From: UBA3064 sp016868095
GTDB taxonomy: Bacteria; Pseudomonadota; Gammaproteobacteria; Burkholderiales; Burkholderiaceae_E
DNA length: 31,950 bases
Direction of reading: 5' to 3'
NCBI GenBank assembly: GCA_041175665.1
Contig: JBEDEM010000039.1
Coordinates: 1-31,950, forward strand
Below the pieces are notes generated by a model. The model did no database searches and was not told the DNA's origin. It saw only the letters and a list, made by a program, of their open reading frames with translations. Every line of letters starts with the position of its first letter. Positions within the stretch are counted from its first letter, which is position 1. Shown here piece by piece: positions 1 through 8,454 of the stretch. Both the position numbers and the translations under genes were made by a program.

Positions 1-1670
1 ATATTGAGTTTGGCAAATTGCTTAGACACCCAATCAATGCGCGCCTGATAGCCAGGGCCTACACCTTGCACATCATAGTTAATCACGAGGGGTCGACCGG
101 TTTTTTGATCGCGTCCGTCTGGGTAGCCTGCCTCGGCTAGCAAGTGCTTGGCCTCCTGGATATCCCGGCGTTTGGGCTTACCTGCGTCATCCTTGTAAAC
201 AATCGGATTGATCTTAACCAAGTCATCGCCAAAGACACCTCTCACGACGGGCGACATATTGGGTTGCGCCCTATTATCTTCAAAGATTGCGACATACTCT
301 TCGAAGTCAAATGCTATGGATAAGGCATGGCGTAATTTCCTATTTCGTTCAGCCTCTTCCGGCGTTTTCCCAGCACCCACCACTGGGTCAAGCCAATTAA
401 ATCCAAAATACCAAAATCCGACCTGGATCGTGTTGGGTAGTTGAATCTGACGTTCCTGAAGCGTTTTGGCTATCGCTGTTCCATCTTCGATCGATACCTG
501 ATAGCCAACGCCGGGCTCACCACGTTCAAGTTGCGGTACATCGTAATAGCCTTGCATAAACTTAGCGTGGACCGAAGTACCCTCTTTTTCGATATAAGAA
601 ACCATCCGATCGATAAAGGGTGTTTTCTTGCCGCAGTCCTTTAAAAACCCTTTTGCTTCATCTTCGGGCTCACCTTCGCAGGGATAGGGTTCACCGCGGT
701 AATTTGGGTTTCGCTCGAGGACCATTCTAGCGTTTGGAACAAATTCAGTGAGCATATAAGGCCCTGTGCCCACTGGCCATGTGTCCAAGTTAAGGTTACG
801 GCGTGACATCCCTGCTTGCGCATAAAACGCATCAACCTCCCAAGCAATCGGTGAGAAAAACGTCATCGCAAGCCAATATTTAAACTGGGGATACTTTCCG
901 ATGACTTTGATGCGAAGCTTGTAGTCCGACAAGACCTCAACGCCTTTGATATCAAAGTTGCGAAAGTCAATCCAAGGCAAGTGACCGAAAACGCCTGTTT
1001 CGCGAGCGCTCAATCCTTGCTTAAGTTTTTTATCGTAATCTTTGATCGTCTCACCAAGTTCTTGCAGACCTAAGATTTTTTCCGATAAAAATCCAAAGGC
1101 TGGCGATTTGACGCGAGTCGTTGCTAGACGCTTGATTGCATAGGCATAGTCCTGGGCCAACAATTCTCGAGTGCCGGTCTCTGGAAAATCACTAGGCTTT
1201 GTTTTATTGGCCAGATCAGCCTCACGAAGCTTGTGGTACCGCAAAGCGCCCTGCTCGTCTCTTGCAAAAGCCGGGTGAGCTTGCCAAAGGATCCCAGGCT
1301 TAATCTCCAAATCGAACCAGCTCTCAGCAATCGCATTGGCAGGCGCATCAGGCGCCAACAAAGCTCCCTGGTTACTGATGTAACTTAACTTGGGAAGTGC
1401 GGTCAGCGTACGGGGCAGCAACTCATAGGGTCGTTTTAAATAGTGATACTTAAGCGGTGGCTCGTAAATCGCATAAGTCCATGGCGTCTCGTTATTAGAA
1501 TAAGACGAGGTTGGATCCAAATGTTTGGGCGTTTCCTGGTACGAGGTAAACAAGACATTCTGACCGATCCACTCTTTTGGAATCGGCTCATTCGAAGGAC
1601 TACAGGCCGCGAGCATCATGCACGAGGCCATCATGAGCCAAAGCGAAGTCAGTCGTTGGGCGCAGCTCAC
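1..1670 (-). CDS. Peptide ABC transporter substrate-binding lipoprotein, family 5 (partial, C-terminus outside window)
   Basis: Extracytoplasmic binding protein of the SBP_bac_5 (oligopeptide) family; it would capture a peptide-like ligand for the permeases encoded upstream. About 556 codons are present and the frame is open to the window edge. The chosen start is a GTG at 1670 whose GTGA overlaps the TGA of the double ATPase gene, the usual sign of translational coupling. From this start the protein has an Arg, a hydrophobic stretch and a lipobox (MLAAC), so it should be a lipoprotein. Downstream text fits the family: an early QETPKHLDP segment and a later WPVGTGPY segment like the VGTGPY block of these proteins. 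It is the second binding protein of the operon; the first lies at 5593-7419. Having two suggests two ligand ranges for one pore, which is inference. Family call is firm, ligand unknown. Confidence 0.85.
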   Translation of the reverse strand, partial: MSCAQRLTSLWLMMASCMMLAACSPSNEPIPKEWIGQNVLFTSYQETPKHLDPTSSYSNNETPWTYAIYEPPLKYHYLKRPYELLPRTLTALPKLSYISNQGALLAPDAPANAIAESWFDLEIKPGILWQAHPAFARDEQGALRYHKLREADLANKTKPSDFPETGTRELLAQDYAYAIKRLATTRVKSPAFGFLSEKILGLQELGETIKDYDKKLKQGLSARETGVFGHLPWIDFRNFDIKGVEVLSDYKLRIKVIGKYPQFKYWLAMTFFSPIAWEVDAFYAQAGMSRRNLNLDTWPVGTGPYMLTEFVPNARMVLERNPNYRGEPYPCEGEPEDEAKGFLKDCGKKTPFIDRMVSYIEKEGTSVHAKFMQGYYDVPQLERGEPGVGYQVSIEDGTAIAKTLQERQIQLPNTIQVGFWYFGFNWLDPVVGAGKTPEEAERNRKLRHALSIAFDFEEYVAIFEDNRAQPNMSPVVRGVFGDDLVKINPIVYKDDAGKPKRRDIQEAKHLLAEAGYPDGRDQKTGRPLVINYDVQGVGPGYQARIDWVSKQFAKLN

Positions 1671-3490
1671 AACCCCAAGCGCTCCTTTGATTGAAAGCCT
1701 CGCGGGACAGCACTCAACAGTTCGCGCGTATATGCATCTTGCGGATTGCTATAAATCGAATCGGCCTGACCCTGCTCGACGACGCGACCCTGATGCATGA
1801 CGATTAACTCATCGGCCATATAACGAACAACGCCTAAGTCGTGCGAAATAAACACATAACTCAGTGAAAGTTCACGTTGCAGATCTTTGAGCAAATTCAA
1901 TACCTGCGCCTGCACCGAAACATCAAGCGCTGAGACCGCCTCATCGCAGACAATCACATCAGGCGACAAAGCCAAGCAACGCGCAATCGCTATCCGCTGC
2001 CTTTGCCCTCCTGAGAATTCATGCGGGTATCGATTGACTGCAGCAACCCGATCAAGTAAGTCCAGGAGCTTTGACTCGCGATCCGATGCGCTCGATCCGA
2101 TGCCGTGTAGAAGCATAGGCTCACTTAAGATTTGTCCAACTGTAAACCTCGGATTAAGTGATGCATAAGGGTTTTGGAAAACAATTTGTAAGCGGCGCTT
2201 AAGTGGCATGAAGGCAGCTTCGCTCATTGTTCGCAAGTCTTGGCCCTCAAAGAGAATTTGCCCCGATGTTGCCTGATGCAAGCGCACCGCGCAAAGACCT
2301 GCCGTGGTCTTGCCTGATCCCGACTCTCCGACAATGCCTAAGGTCTTGCCTTTCATTAAACGAAAGGACACATTATCAACAGCAACCACATCATCACGCC
2401 GCCACAAACCGATCTTTCGCGGGAACACCTTTCTCAGGCCCTTCACTTCAAGAATCGGTTCAACCGTTGGTATTGATGCAGATGCAGATGTAGGCTGAGC
2501 TTTCGATATAGCTTTTGCTGAGAGGGGCTGAGCTGTTAATATAGCTTTTGTTGAAAGGGGCTGAGCTGTTGATACAGGCGGGGCAACTTGATCCACATCA
2601 TCCCGCGATGGGAGCACCGACGCATCCCAATCGTCGATCGTCAGTAATCGAGCTCTAGGCATGTCGGGGTCAGGTCTGCAATAAATCAAGGCCTTGGTAT
2701 AGACATCCTGGGCTTGGGTAAAGATCTGCTCAGCCGAACCTGCCTCCCGAATCTCGCCATGCCGCATCACAACCACTTCGTCGGCAAACTCTCCAACCAA
2801 GCCTAAGTCATGGGTTATGAAGAGAATCGACATGCGCCTGCTTCGCTTAAGACGCAATAATAATTCTAGAATTTGACCTTGAATCGTGACGTCAAGCGCG
2901 GTGGTGGGCTCATCGGCAATCAACAACTCAGGTCCGCAAGCAATGGCCATCGCGATCATGACCCTTTGTTGTTGCCCGCCTGATAACTCATGCGGATAAG
3001 CATGCAGCCGGCGGCTTGGCTCGGGAATGCCGACCTCTTCGAGCAAGGCCTGTGCGGCAGCCATGGCCTGCGATTGAGTTTGCCCCTCATGGATCCGAAG
3101 CATTTCAGCTAGCTGATAGCCAACGGTATAAACCGGATTAAGCGAGCTCATAGGATCCTGAAAAATCATAGCGATCTGCCGGCCGCGGATCTGTTGCCAT
3201 GCGCTTGAACTCAACCCGAGAAGCGACTGACCTTTAAAGCGTATGAGTGATGCGGGATCAATCTGTGTACTGCGGGGTGGCAACAACCCCATAATGGCAA
3301 GTGAACTCACCGACTTGCCGCTTCCCGACTCGCCAACCACAGCGAGAATGCGCTCAGGAGCCAGCTTAAAGCTCACACGCTTGACCGCGTGGACTAAGTG
3401 ACCGTCTGCGCTCTTGAATCGGACACCGAGATTCTCAACTTCGAGAAGCGCGATTTCCTTCGAGGCAGGAACTTGGCTGGGCACAGTCAT
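1667..3490 (-). CDS. Peptide ABC transporter ATP-binding protein, two fused ATPase domains (YejF-like)
   Basis: Cytoplasmic ATPase of a peptide importer, 607 residues, carrying two complete nucleotide-binding domains as in YejF and GsiA. Domain 1: Walker A GESGSGKS at 53-60, signature LSGGQQQR near 169-176, Walker B LLIADEP near 189-195. Domain 2: Walker A GESGSGKTT, signature FSGGQRQR, Walker B VIVCDE followed by SALD. Each domain ends with the region typical of Opp/Dpp ATPases. The linker (about residues 290-345) is low in complexity and contains an 11-residue repeat built on AQPLSxKAI. The gene follows the permease at 3507 by 16 bases and overlaps the next binding protein by GTGA, so it is in the middle of one operon. 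Fusion means no second ATPase gene is needed. Substrate is not readable from sequence; YejABEF of E. coli imports microcin C, but specificity may differ. Confidence 0.93.
   Translation of the reverse strand: MTVPSQVPASKEIALLEVENLGVRFKSADGHLVHAVKRVSFKLAPERILAVVGESGSGKSVSSLAIMGLLPPRSTQIDPASLIRFKGQSLLGLSSSAWQQIRGRQIAMIFQDPMSSLNPVYTVGYQLAEMLRIHEGQTQSQAMAAAQALLEEVGIPEPSRRLHAYPHELSGGQQQRVMIAMAIACGPELLIADEPTTALDVTIQGQILELLLRLKRSRRMSILFITHDLGLVGEFADEVVVMRHGEIREAGSAEQIFTQAQDVYTKALIYCRPDPDMPRARLLTIDDWDASVLPSRDDVDQVAPPVSTAQPLSTKAILTAQPLSAKAISKAQPTSASASIPTVEPILEVKGLRKVFPRKIGLWRRDDVVAVDNVSFRLMKGKTLGIVGESGSGKTTAGLCAVRLHQATSGQILFEGQDLRTMSEAAFMPLKRRLQIVFQNPYASLNPRFTVGQILSEPMLLHGIGSSASDRESKLLDLLDRVAAVNRYPHEFSGGQRQRIAIARCLALSPDVIVCDEAVSALDVSVQAQVLNLLKDLQRELSLSYVFISHDLGVVRYMADELIVMHQGRVVEQGQADSIYSNPQDAYTRELLSAVPRGFQSKERLGL
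2494..2578 (-). repeat. 33-bp in-frame tandem repeat in the ATPase linker
   Basis: The octamer gctgagct or near copies recur at 2494, 2527 and 2560, a period of exactly 33 bases, so about 2.5 diverged copies of an 11-codon unit. On the minus strand they encode TAQPLSTKAIL, TAQPLSAKAIS and KAQPTSASAS. The repeat lies wholly in the linker between the two ATPase domains, where length changes should be tolerated. Confidence 0.85.
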
Positions 3491-3506
3491 TGGCTTTGAT
3501 CAATCG

Positions 3507-4655
3507 CTAGTGGGTAAGTTTCGGATCCAAGGCGTCACGCAATGCATCGGTAAGCAAGGATAGTGCCGTCACGAAAAGTCCCATGGCAAATGTTGCAGCA
3601 GCGAGTTGCCACCAAATACCAAGCAAAAGGTCATTTTGCGCTTCGGTGAGCATGGTTCCCCAAGAAACACCATCGACCGGAACACCAAAGCCTAAGAAGG
3701 AGAGAATCACCTCGGCCTTAATACACGAGACCGTCAAGAGCGAAAACTGAACCAAGATCACATGACTTACATTGGGAAGCACATGAATAAACATACGCCG
3801 CATGGGCGAGGCGCCAATGGCATACGCTGCACGGACATAATCGCGCTCACGATGCTTTAAATACTCGCCGCGAACGAGGCGATAAACGCCGGTCCACCCG
3901 GTCACGCCAAGAATGATCACGACCGACAAAACACCCTTTGAGTCAAGCACCGCAGCAATGGCAAGAATAAGCAAAATACCCGGTATAGCGTTAAATACGT
4001 TATAAATCCAATTGCTTATATCGTCGACCCAACCACCATACCAACCAGAAAATGCCCCCAGCAAACTCCCAATGAGAGTCGCCATTAATGCTGCACAAAG
4101 CCCGACCAGGATGCTTGTCTCAGCACCCTTGATCGTCTTATCAAGCACATCACGCCCCCACTTGTCCGCGCCCCAGGGAGCGGATTGAGCACGCTCAGCC
4201 ATTGGAACAATACGCTGCTGACCGAGCTTTTTGCTTGCCGCAGCGAATTCATTAGCTATAGGATCTTGAACATCTGTCGGAGACGGTGAGATGCCGCTCT
4301 TTAGCGTACTGTAAGCGCCAAGTTGCCTCATTTCCGATTCGATAGGATCCACCACATCAGTGGATGTTGGCGTGTCTGCCTGCTGCTTATTCGACGAGGC
4401 AGCCTTGTCCAAACCCGAACGACTGACAACCCCTCCCGCAGGCTCTGAAGGCTGCTTCTTAAACCAATGCGGCGGCGCGTGGCCAATCGCTACCTCGGCA
4501 CTCCATTGCGAGGCCACAAGACCCGACAAACTCGCAAGCACCAACAATAAACCCAACAACACAAGCACGGCGCTTGTCACACCGACACGATCGGCATGGA
4601 AACGCATAAATGCAAGCGTCCAAACGCCCTTGCCTTGCTCAGCACGCGCGCTCAT
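3507..4655 (-). CDS. Peptide ABC transporter permease, OppC/YejE type, with a repeated periplasmic insert
   Basis: Inner-membrane permease subunit, 382 residues. An N-terminal membrane helix (about 28-50) is followed by a long hydrophilic segment (about 55-165) and then the BPD_transp_1 domain with five further helices. The coupling (EAA-type) loop is seen as DYVRAAYAIGAS followed by IHVLPN, and the C-terminus DALRDALDPKL is typical of OppC/DppC/YejE. The ATG overlaps the stop of the upstream permease (ATGA). The long first periplasmic loop contains two copies of a 28-residue unit, TDVVDPIESE and TDVQDPIANE. It is longer than an ordinary DppC (about 300) and nearer YejE (341). It forms the pore with the 4652-5590 product. 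Confidence 0.92.
   Translation of the reverse strand: MSARAEQGKGVWTLAFMRFHADRVGVTSAVLVLLGLLLVLASLSGLVASQWSAEVAIGHAPPHWFKKQPSEPAGGVVSRSGLDKAASSNKQQADTPTSTDVVDPIESEMRQLGAYSTLKSGISPSPTDVQDPIANEFAAASKKLGQQRIVPMAERAQSAPWGADKWGRDVLDKTIKGAETSILVGLCAALMATLIGSLLGAFSGWYGGWVDDISNWIYNVFNAIPGILLILAIAAVLDSKGVLSVVIILGVTGWTGVYRLVRGEYLKHRERDYVRAAYAIGASPMRRMFIHVLPNVSHVILVQFSLLTVSCIKAEVILSFLGFGVPVDGVSWGTMLTEAQNDLLLGIWWQLAAATFAMGLFVTALSLLTDALRDALDPKLTH
4246..4371 (-). repeat. Diverged 84-bp in-frame duplication inside the OppC-like permease
   Basis: The block ataggatc occurs at 4258 and again at 4342, exactly 84 bases apart, with similar flanks. It gives TSTDVVDPIESE and SPTDVQDPIANE in the protein, 28 residues apart. 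The copies are well diverged, so the duplication is old. It falls in the hydrophilic loop after the first membrane helix. Confidence 0.6.
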
Positions 4656-5590
4656 CGCAATTGAATCCTCGGATCGGCAAGGCGATAAAGCAAGTCGCCG
4701 ATGAGATTAAAAACCATGGTTGCAAGTGCAACATAAACGGTCACGGCCTTGATCACTGGAAAGTCGCTGCGCTCGACAGCCAAGATAATCTCGCGCCCTA
4801 CACCGGGGATACCGAAAAATCGTTCGAGCAAAAATGCGCCAAGCAATAAGCCAGGCAAATTAGAAATGACAAAGGTGATGACAGGAATCATCGCATTGCG
4901 CAGCACGTGGATGAACATGACCCTTGCCTCATTCATGCCCTTTGCTCTTGCTGTACGCACATAATCCTGATCGATCTCATCGAGTATGAAGCTCCGAAAC
5001 AGGCGGGTATTGGGCGCAATACTCACTACTAAACCGAGCAAAATAGGTAGAGGTGCGTATACCAATAGATTCGTGGTGAATGACTCTCCCCAGCCCTGTA
5101 CCGGAAACCAGTTAAGTCGGTAGGCCAGCAAATACTGCCCGACAATAATAAATACTAGAATACTGATCGACATGCCTGTTGTGCAAAGAATCATGACACT
5201 TCGATCAATCCAAGATCCTCGTACCCACGAAACAGCAACAGCAATGACCACGCCGATGATGGTCTCTATGATCAGCAAAGGACCTACCACCGTCAGCGAT
5301 GCGGGCAATCGAGTAGCAAAAATTTGAGAAACTTTTTCACCAGTGGTCCAACTGCTGCCAAAGTCAAAGCTGAGCACTTGCTTAACAAAAATAAGCAATT
5401 GCACCAGCATCGGCTCATCAAGGCCGAGTTCTTTGCGAATACTTGCGATTTGTTCCTGGCTTGAAAACAAGCCGGCAAGTACATAAGCAGGGTCGCCACC
5501 AACCCAATTGAATAGGAAAAACACCAACAAGATGACCCCAGCCATGGTTGGCACCATCTGCCATAGCCTTCGAATGACATAAGCAGCCAT
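4652..5590 (-). CDS. Peptide ABC transporter permease, OppB/DppB type
   Basis: Inner-membrane permease subunit of 312 residues, the usual length for DppB. The N-terminus (YVIRRLWQMVPTM, then a hydrophobic helix and GDPA) is the standard start of OppB/DppB proteins. The coupling motif is DYVRTARAKGMNEARVMF followed by HVLRNA, and the C-terminus LADPRIQLR matches the DPR ending common in this family. It starts 2 bases after the stop of the binding-protein gene at 5593 and its TGA overlaps the ATG of the next permease, so order and spacing indicate one transcript. It partners with the OppC-type subunit at 3507-4655. Confidence 0.93.
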   Translation of the reverse strand: MAAYVIRRLWQMVPTMAGVILLVFFLFNWVGGDPAYVLAGLFSSQEQIASIRKELGLDEPMLVQLLIFVKQVLSFDFGSSWTTGEKVSQIFATRLPASLTVVGPLLIIETIIGVVIAVAVSWVRGSWIDRSVMILCTTGMSISILVFIIVGQYLLAYRLNWFPVQGWGESFTTNLLVYAPLPILLGLVVSIAPNTRLFRSFILDEIDQDYVRTARAKGMNEARVMFIHVLRNAMIPVITFVISNLPGLLLGAFLLERFFGIPGVGREIILAVERSDFPVIKAVTVYVALATMVFNLIGDLLYRLADPRIQLR

Positions 5591-5592
5591 CG

Positions 5593-7419
5593 TTAAGGCT
5601 TACGAATATCCATCAGGTGAAAGTCTGACAGCAGCAAAGGATGCTTGCGGTAGCCTTCAACCCAGGGGTGGTGCAAACGTGTAGCAATCGAAGTTGAGCT
5701 AAGGCCTAAGACCCCATAAACCTCCATCAATCGATACATATTATGTAACACTCTGGTCCGCTCTGGCCCGTCAGGCAAACGCTTTAAGTCCTCAAAATAC
5801 TGGTCGTATTCTTTTGATTCGAAGCAAGCATAATTATTCTGCCCAATTGTCTTTGACGACAAAAGCTTCATCACAAACTCTGATTCCGAGGAGCGAGTCC
5901 AGCCTAGTGCCCAGGAGGGAATCGCACATTGTTTACCCTGCTTCAACAGTTCGGGAAACTTATCCTTTTTGACCTCAAGGCGAATGCCGATCCGATCCAT
6001 CGATCGCTTCCACAGCTCATCGCGCTCTCTATCAATCGAGTTGGTCGTTGAGAAAATAGTGAAGACAAGCGGTTTGCCATCAGGCAGGCTCCGATAACCA
6101 TCGGCCCCCTTGCGATAGTTGAATTGATCGAGCAGCGCATTTGCAAGCCCTGGATCATAGCGAACAATGCTCCGATAATTAGGATCGTGGCCTGGAATGA
6201 CAGGTGCGACCATTTGCTCCGCTTTGACCGCTTGATTCTTTCTGATTACCCTGATTTCTTCATCGACGTCATAGCCCAAAATAATGGCTCGACGAAGCGC
6301 GATCTTTTCCTTGCTGTAGCCTCCGATGACGGGATCTTTCAAATTAAAGAATTGATAACGTATATCAGGCTCAACCGATCGATACATGCCGACAGCCTGT
6401 TCGGTCCAACTCGGAAGTAAGCGATTATTCGCATCGAGTGCCTTTTCGATAAAGGATGGCGGAACCGCAATGCTGTCGATCGACTTGCTGCTAAATGCAA
6501 GCCATGCCGATTGCGGCTCTTCGATAATGCTAATTTCAACCTTGCCGATTTGAGGCATCTTTCGCCCTTTCATTTGGGCGGCTACGCGCTTATCGGCCTC
6601 ATCGTCGGCTGAAGCCTCAAAATCCCATGTAAACGCTGGGAAATCAGGATTAGCAGCCAAAATAATTTTGGAGCCGCGAACCCACTTTTCGATCTTGTAG
6701 GGGCCGGTTCCAACCGGATTTGACATGACGGCCTCATGGCCATAATGCTCGACAACTTCGCGAGCCATACCGCCAGCATAAGGGTTGGCAAGCAGGGTCA
6801 AAAAGTTTCGTTCTCTTCGAATCAGTTTTATGCGCAAGCTATAGCGATCTAAAACCTGAATACCCGGAATATCTGCGTCGTAGTCAAAGCGACCCGAACT
6901 CACTGCCGCACGATTCGCTTCGGCAAATCCAAGGATCTTGTCTTCGAGATCCGATAATTGTGGTGATCGACTCTTCGGATCAGCGTGGCGCTTCAGGGTG
7001 TAGGCAAAGTCTTGCGCCGTTAGTTCGCGACGTTTACCCTTGAAAGCAGGATCGGGTGTGAAAAGAAGGCCCTTTCTGATCCGAAACGTATAAGTGGTGC
7101 CGTCTTCGCTGATCTCTGGCATGGTTTCGGCCGCATAGGGCACGAGCTTTGCTGGCTTTGCCATCCAGTCCCAAGTGACCAGGGTGTGAAAAAGCGCATG
7201 GGTAACCGTATTGGAATAAAGATCATTGACCCGAACGGGATCAAACCCTGACTCCGCAATTGGGAACGCAATTCTTAAGACCTTCTTGGGGTCAGCCGGA
7301 TTCGAAGCCGCCAGCAAGTGAGTGGGCGAAAGCATTTGTAAGCAGCCCATCAATAAGAAAAGCCATCCCAAAAGTCGTCTTTGGATGGTCAGAGGTCGGC
7401 GAAAGCCATGTCTTGCCAA
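5593..7419 (-). CDS. Peptide ABC transporter substrate-binding protein, family 5
   Basis: First gene of the importer operon: a periplasmic SBP_bac_5 protein of about 608 residues. Family text includes VLRIAFPIAESGFDP at the mature N-terminus, the AQDFAYTLKR block, and PVGTGPYKIEKW. The start is placed at TTG 7419 because AAGGAG (7425-7430) lies 5 bases upstream; an in-frame TTG at 7449 has no such site. This gives an N-terminus with several Arg, a long hydrophobic stretch and a possible Sec cleavage after HLLAA. A Cys in LLMGC could make a poor lipobox, so soluble versus lipoprotein is open. It is about the length of YejA (604). A second, different binding protein closes the operon at 1-1670. 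Confidence 0.9.
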   Translation of the reverse strand: MARHGFRRPLTIQRRLLGWLFLLMGCLQMLSPTHLLAASNPADPKKVLRIAFPIAESGFDPVRVNDLYSNTVTHALFHTLVTWDWMAKPAKLVPYAAETMPEISEDGTTYTFRIRKGLLFTPDPAFKGKRRELTAQDFAYTLKRHADPKSRSPQLSDLEDKILGFAEANRAAVSSGRFDYDADIPGIQVLDRYSLRIKLIRRERNFLTLLANPYAGGMAREVVEHYGHEAVMSNPVGTGPYKIEKWVRGSKIILAANPDFPAFTWDFEASADDEADKRVAAQMKGRKMPQIGKVEISIIEEPQSAWLAFSSKSIDSIAVPPSFIEKALDANNRLLPSWTEQAVGMYRSVEPDIRYQFFNLKDPVIGGYSKEKIALRRAIILGYDVDEEIRVIRKNQAVKAEQMVAPVIPGHDPNYRSIVRYDPGLANALLDQFNYRKGADGYRSLPDGKPLVFTIFSTTNSIDRERDELWKRSMDRIGIRLEVKKDKFPELLKQGKQCAIPSWALGWTRSSESEFVMKLLSSKTIGQNNYACFESKEYDQYFEDLKRLPDGPERTRVLHNMYRLMEVYGVLGLSSTSIATRLHHPWVEGYRKHPLLLSDFHLMDIRKP

Positions 7420-7424
7420 GTGAA

Positions 7425-7430
7425 CTCCTT
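7425..7430 (-). promoter_or_regulatory. Ribosome binding site deciding the TTG start of the binding protein
   Basis: On the minus strand AAGGAG is followed by 5 bases and TTG at 7419. It is the best Shine-Dalgarno match in the region and argues against the longer TTG start at 7449. Confidence 0.7.
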
Positions 7431-7568
7431 GCACTAAAAAGAAAAGCAATCGGCGAGAGTTTATCGCTAAGGGTTAAGGATGCAAGCTAATGTCATGGCG
7501 CCTTAAGCAGGGTATGCTTGGTGTGCATGATCAACTAGCGCTCAAAAAAGTCTACCTGGGAGTGTTTC

Positions 7569-8360
7569 ATGGGATTGTTGCAGGGCAAGAAAATCTTGGT
7601 TATGGGCGTTTTGTCAAATCGTTCTATCGCTTATGGCATTGCCAAATCCTGCTTTGAACAGGGTGCAACACTGGCGTTCACTTACCAAAATGAACGTTTT
7701 GAACAACGTGTTAAGGATCTTGCCGATACGCTCGGGAGCAATCAGGTCTATCCCTGCGACGTCAGCGACGATGAAGCCATCGCCCATTTGTTTTCGGCAT
7801 TGGCGGGCGATTGGGATAGGCTTGATGGTTTGGTACACGCCATCGCTTATGCCCCCCGCGAAGCGATTGCGGGTGACTTTTTGGAAGGCGCGTCTCGAGA
7901 AGCCTTTCGAGTTGCCCATGATGTCTCCTCATACAGCTTAATTGCTGTGTGTAAGCAGGCCCAGCAACTTTTCTCGCAGGGACCTGCCTCGGTGGTGACT
8001 CTCTCCTATCTCGGTGCCGAGCGTATGGTCCCCAATTACAACACCATGGGATTGGCAAAAGCTAGCCTTGAAGCCGGAGTCCGGTACCTCGCTGCTTCAC
8101 TGGGCCCTCGTGGCGTGCGGGTCAACGCGATCTCGGCGGGTCCGATCAAAACCCTTGCAGCCAGCGGCATTAAGGGCTTTTCTAAGATTCTAGAACACGT
8201 ACAACAAAACGCACCGATTCGGCGCAATGTTGACATTGAAGACGTAGGCCATGTCGCTTCGTTCTTGCTTTCAGATCTATCTCGCGCTATGACCGGTGAG
8301 ATCCTTTACGTTGATGGTGGTTTTCATTGGGTTGCCAGTGGCATTGGAGGCGATACCTAG
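7569..8360 (+). CDS. fabI: Enoyl-[acyl-carrier-protein] reductase (NADH), FabI
   Basis: Reduces trans-2-enoyl-ACP in the last step of each fatty acid elongation cycle, in the cytoplasm. The 263-residue length equals that of E. coli FabI (262). Visible landmarks: the N-terminal cofactor segment GVLSNRSIAYGIA, the SYLGAE block with Tyr147, catalytic Tyr157 and Lys164 (spacing Y-x6-K), the SAGPIKTLAASGI segment that follows, and the C-terminal VDGGFHW. ATG 7569 is preceded by GGGAG. It is divergent from the peptide importer and converges on hemL. Its last codons and TAG stop form the first unit of the 23-bp repeat array. As an essential FabI it is the expected target of triclosan-type inhibitors, which is family knowledge. 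Confidence 0.97.
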   Translation: MGLLQGKKILVMGVLSNRSIAYGIAKSCFEQGATLAFTYQNERFEQRVKDLADTLGSNQVYPCDVSDDEAIAHLFSALAGDWDRLDGLVHAIAYAPREAIAGDFLEGASREAFRVAHDVSSYSLIAVCKQAQQLFSQGPASVVTLSYLGAERMVPNYNTMGLAKASLEAGVRYLAASLGPRGVRVNAISAGPIKTLAASGIKGFSKILEHVQQNAPIRRNVDIEDVGHVASFLLSDLSRAMTGEILYVDGGFHWVASGIGGDT

Positions 8361-8454
8361 GGGGCATCGGCGGGGATGCCTAGGCACCATCGGCTGGGAT
8401 ATCCAGGCGCCATCAGCTCGGATATCCAGGCGCCATCGGCGGGGATGCCTAGGC
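8340..8454. repeat. Five-unit tandem array, exact 23-bp period, spanning the fabI and hemL stops
   Basis: The triplet cat recurs at 8342, 8365, 8388, 8411 and 8434, always 23 bases apart. Units 2 and 5 share GGCGGGGATGCCTAGGC; units 3 and 4 share GGATATCCAGGC; unit 1 is the diverged end of fabI itself (ggcattggaggc then gatacctagg). The palindrome CCTAGG carries TAG on both strands: in unit 1 it is the fabI stop (8358-8360), in unit 5 the hemL stop (8449-8451). Units 2 and 5 contain the inverted repeat GGCATC/GATGCC, and unit 4 is flanked by GCGCC/GGCGC, so each can fold. It may serve as a two-way terminator, though no U-tract follows. The array fills the whole intergenic gap. Confidence 0.9.

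Noticed and set aside
8340..8454. CRISPR array
   Set aside because: The units are directly adjacent with a 23-base period and no spacers, and they run into coding sequence on both sides. No cas gene is present.
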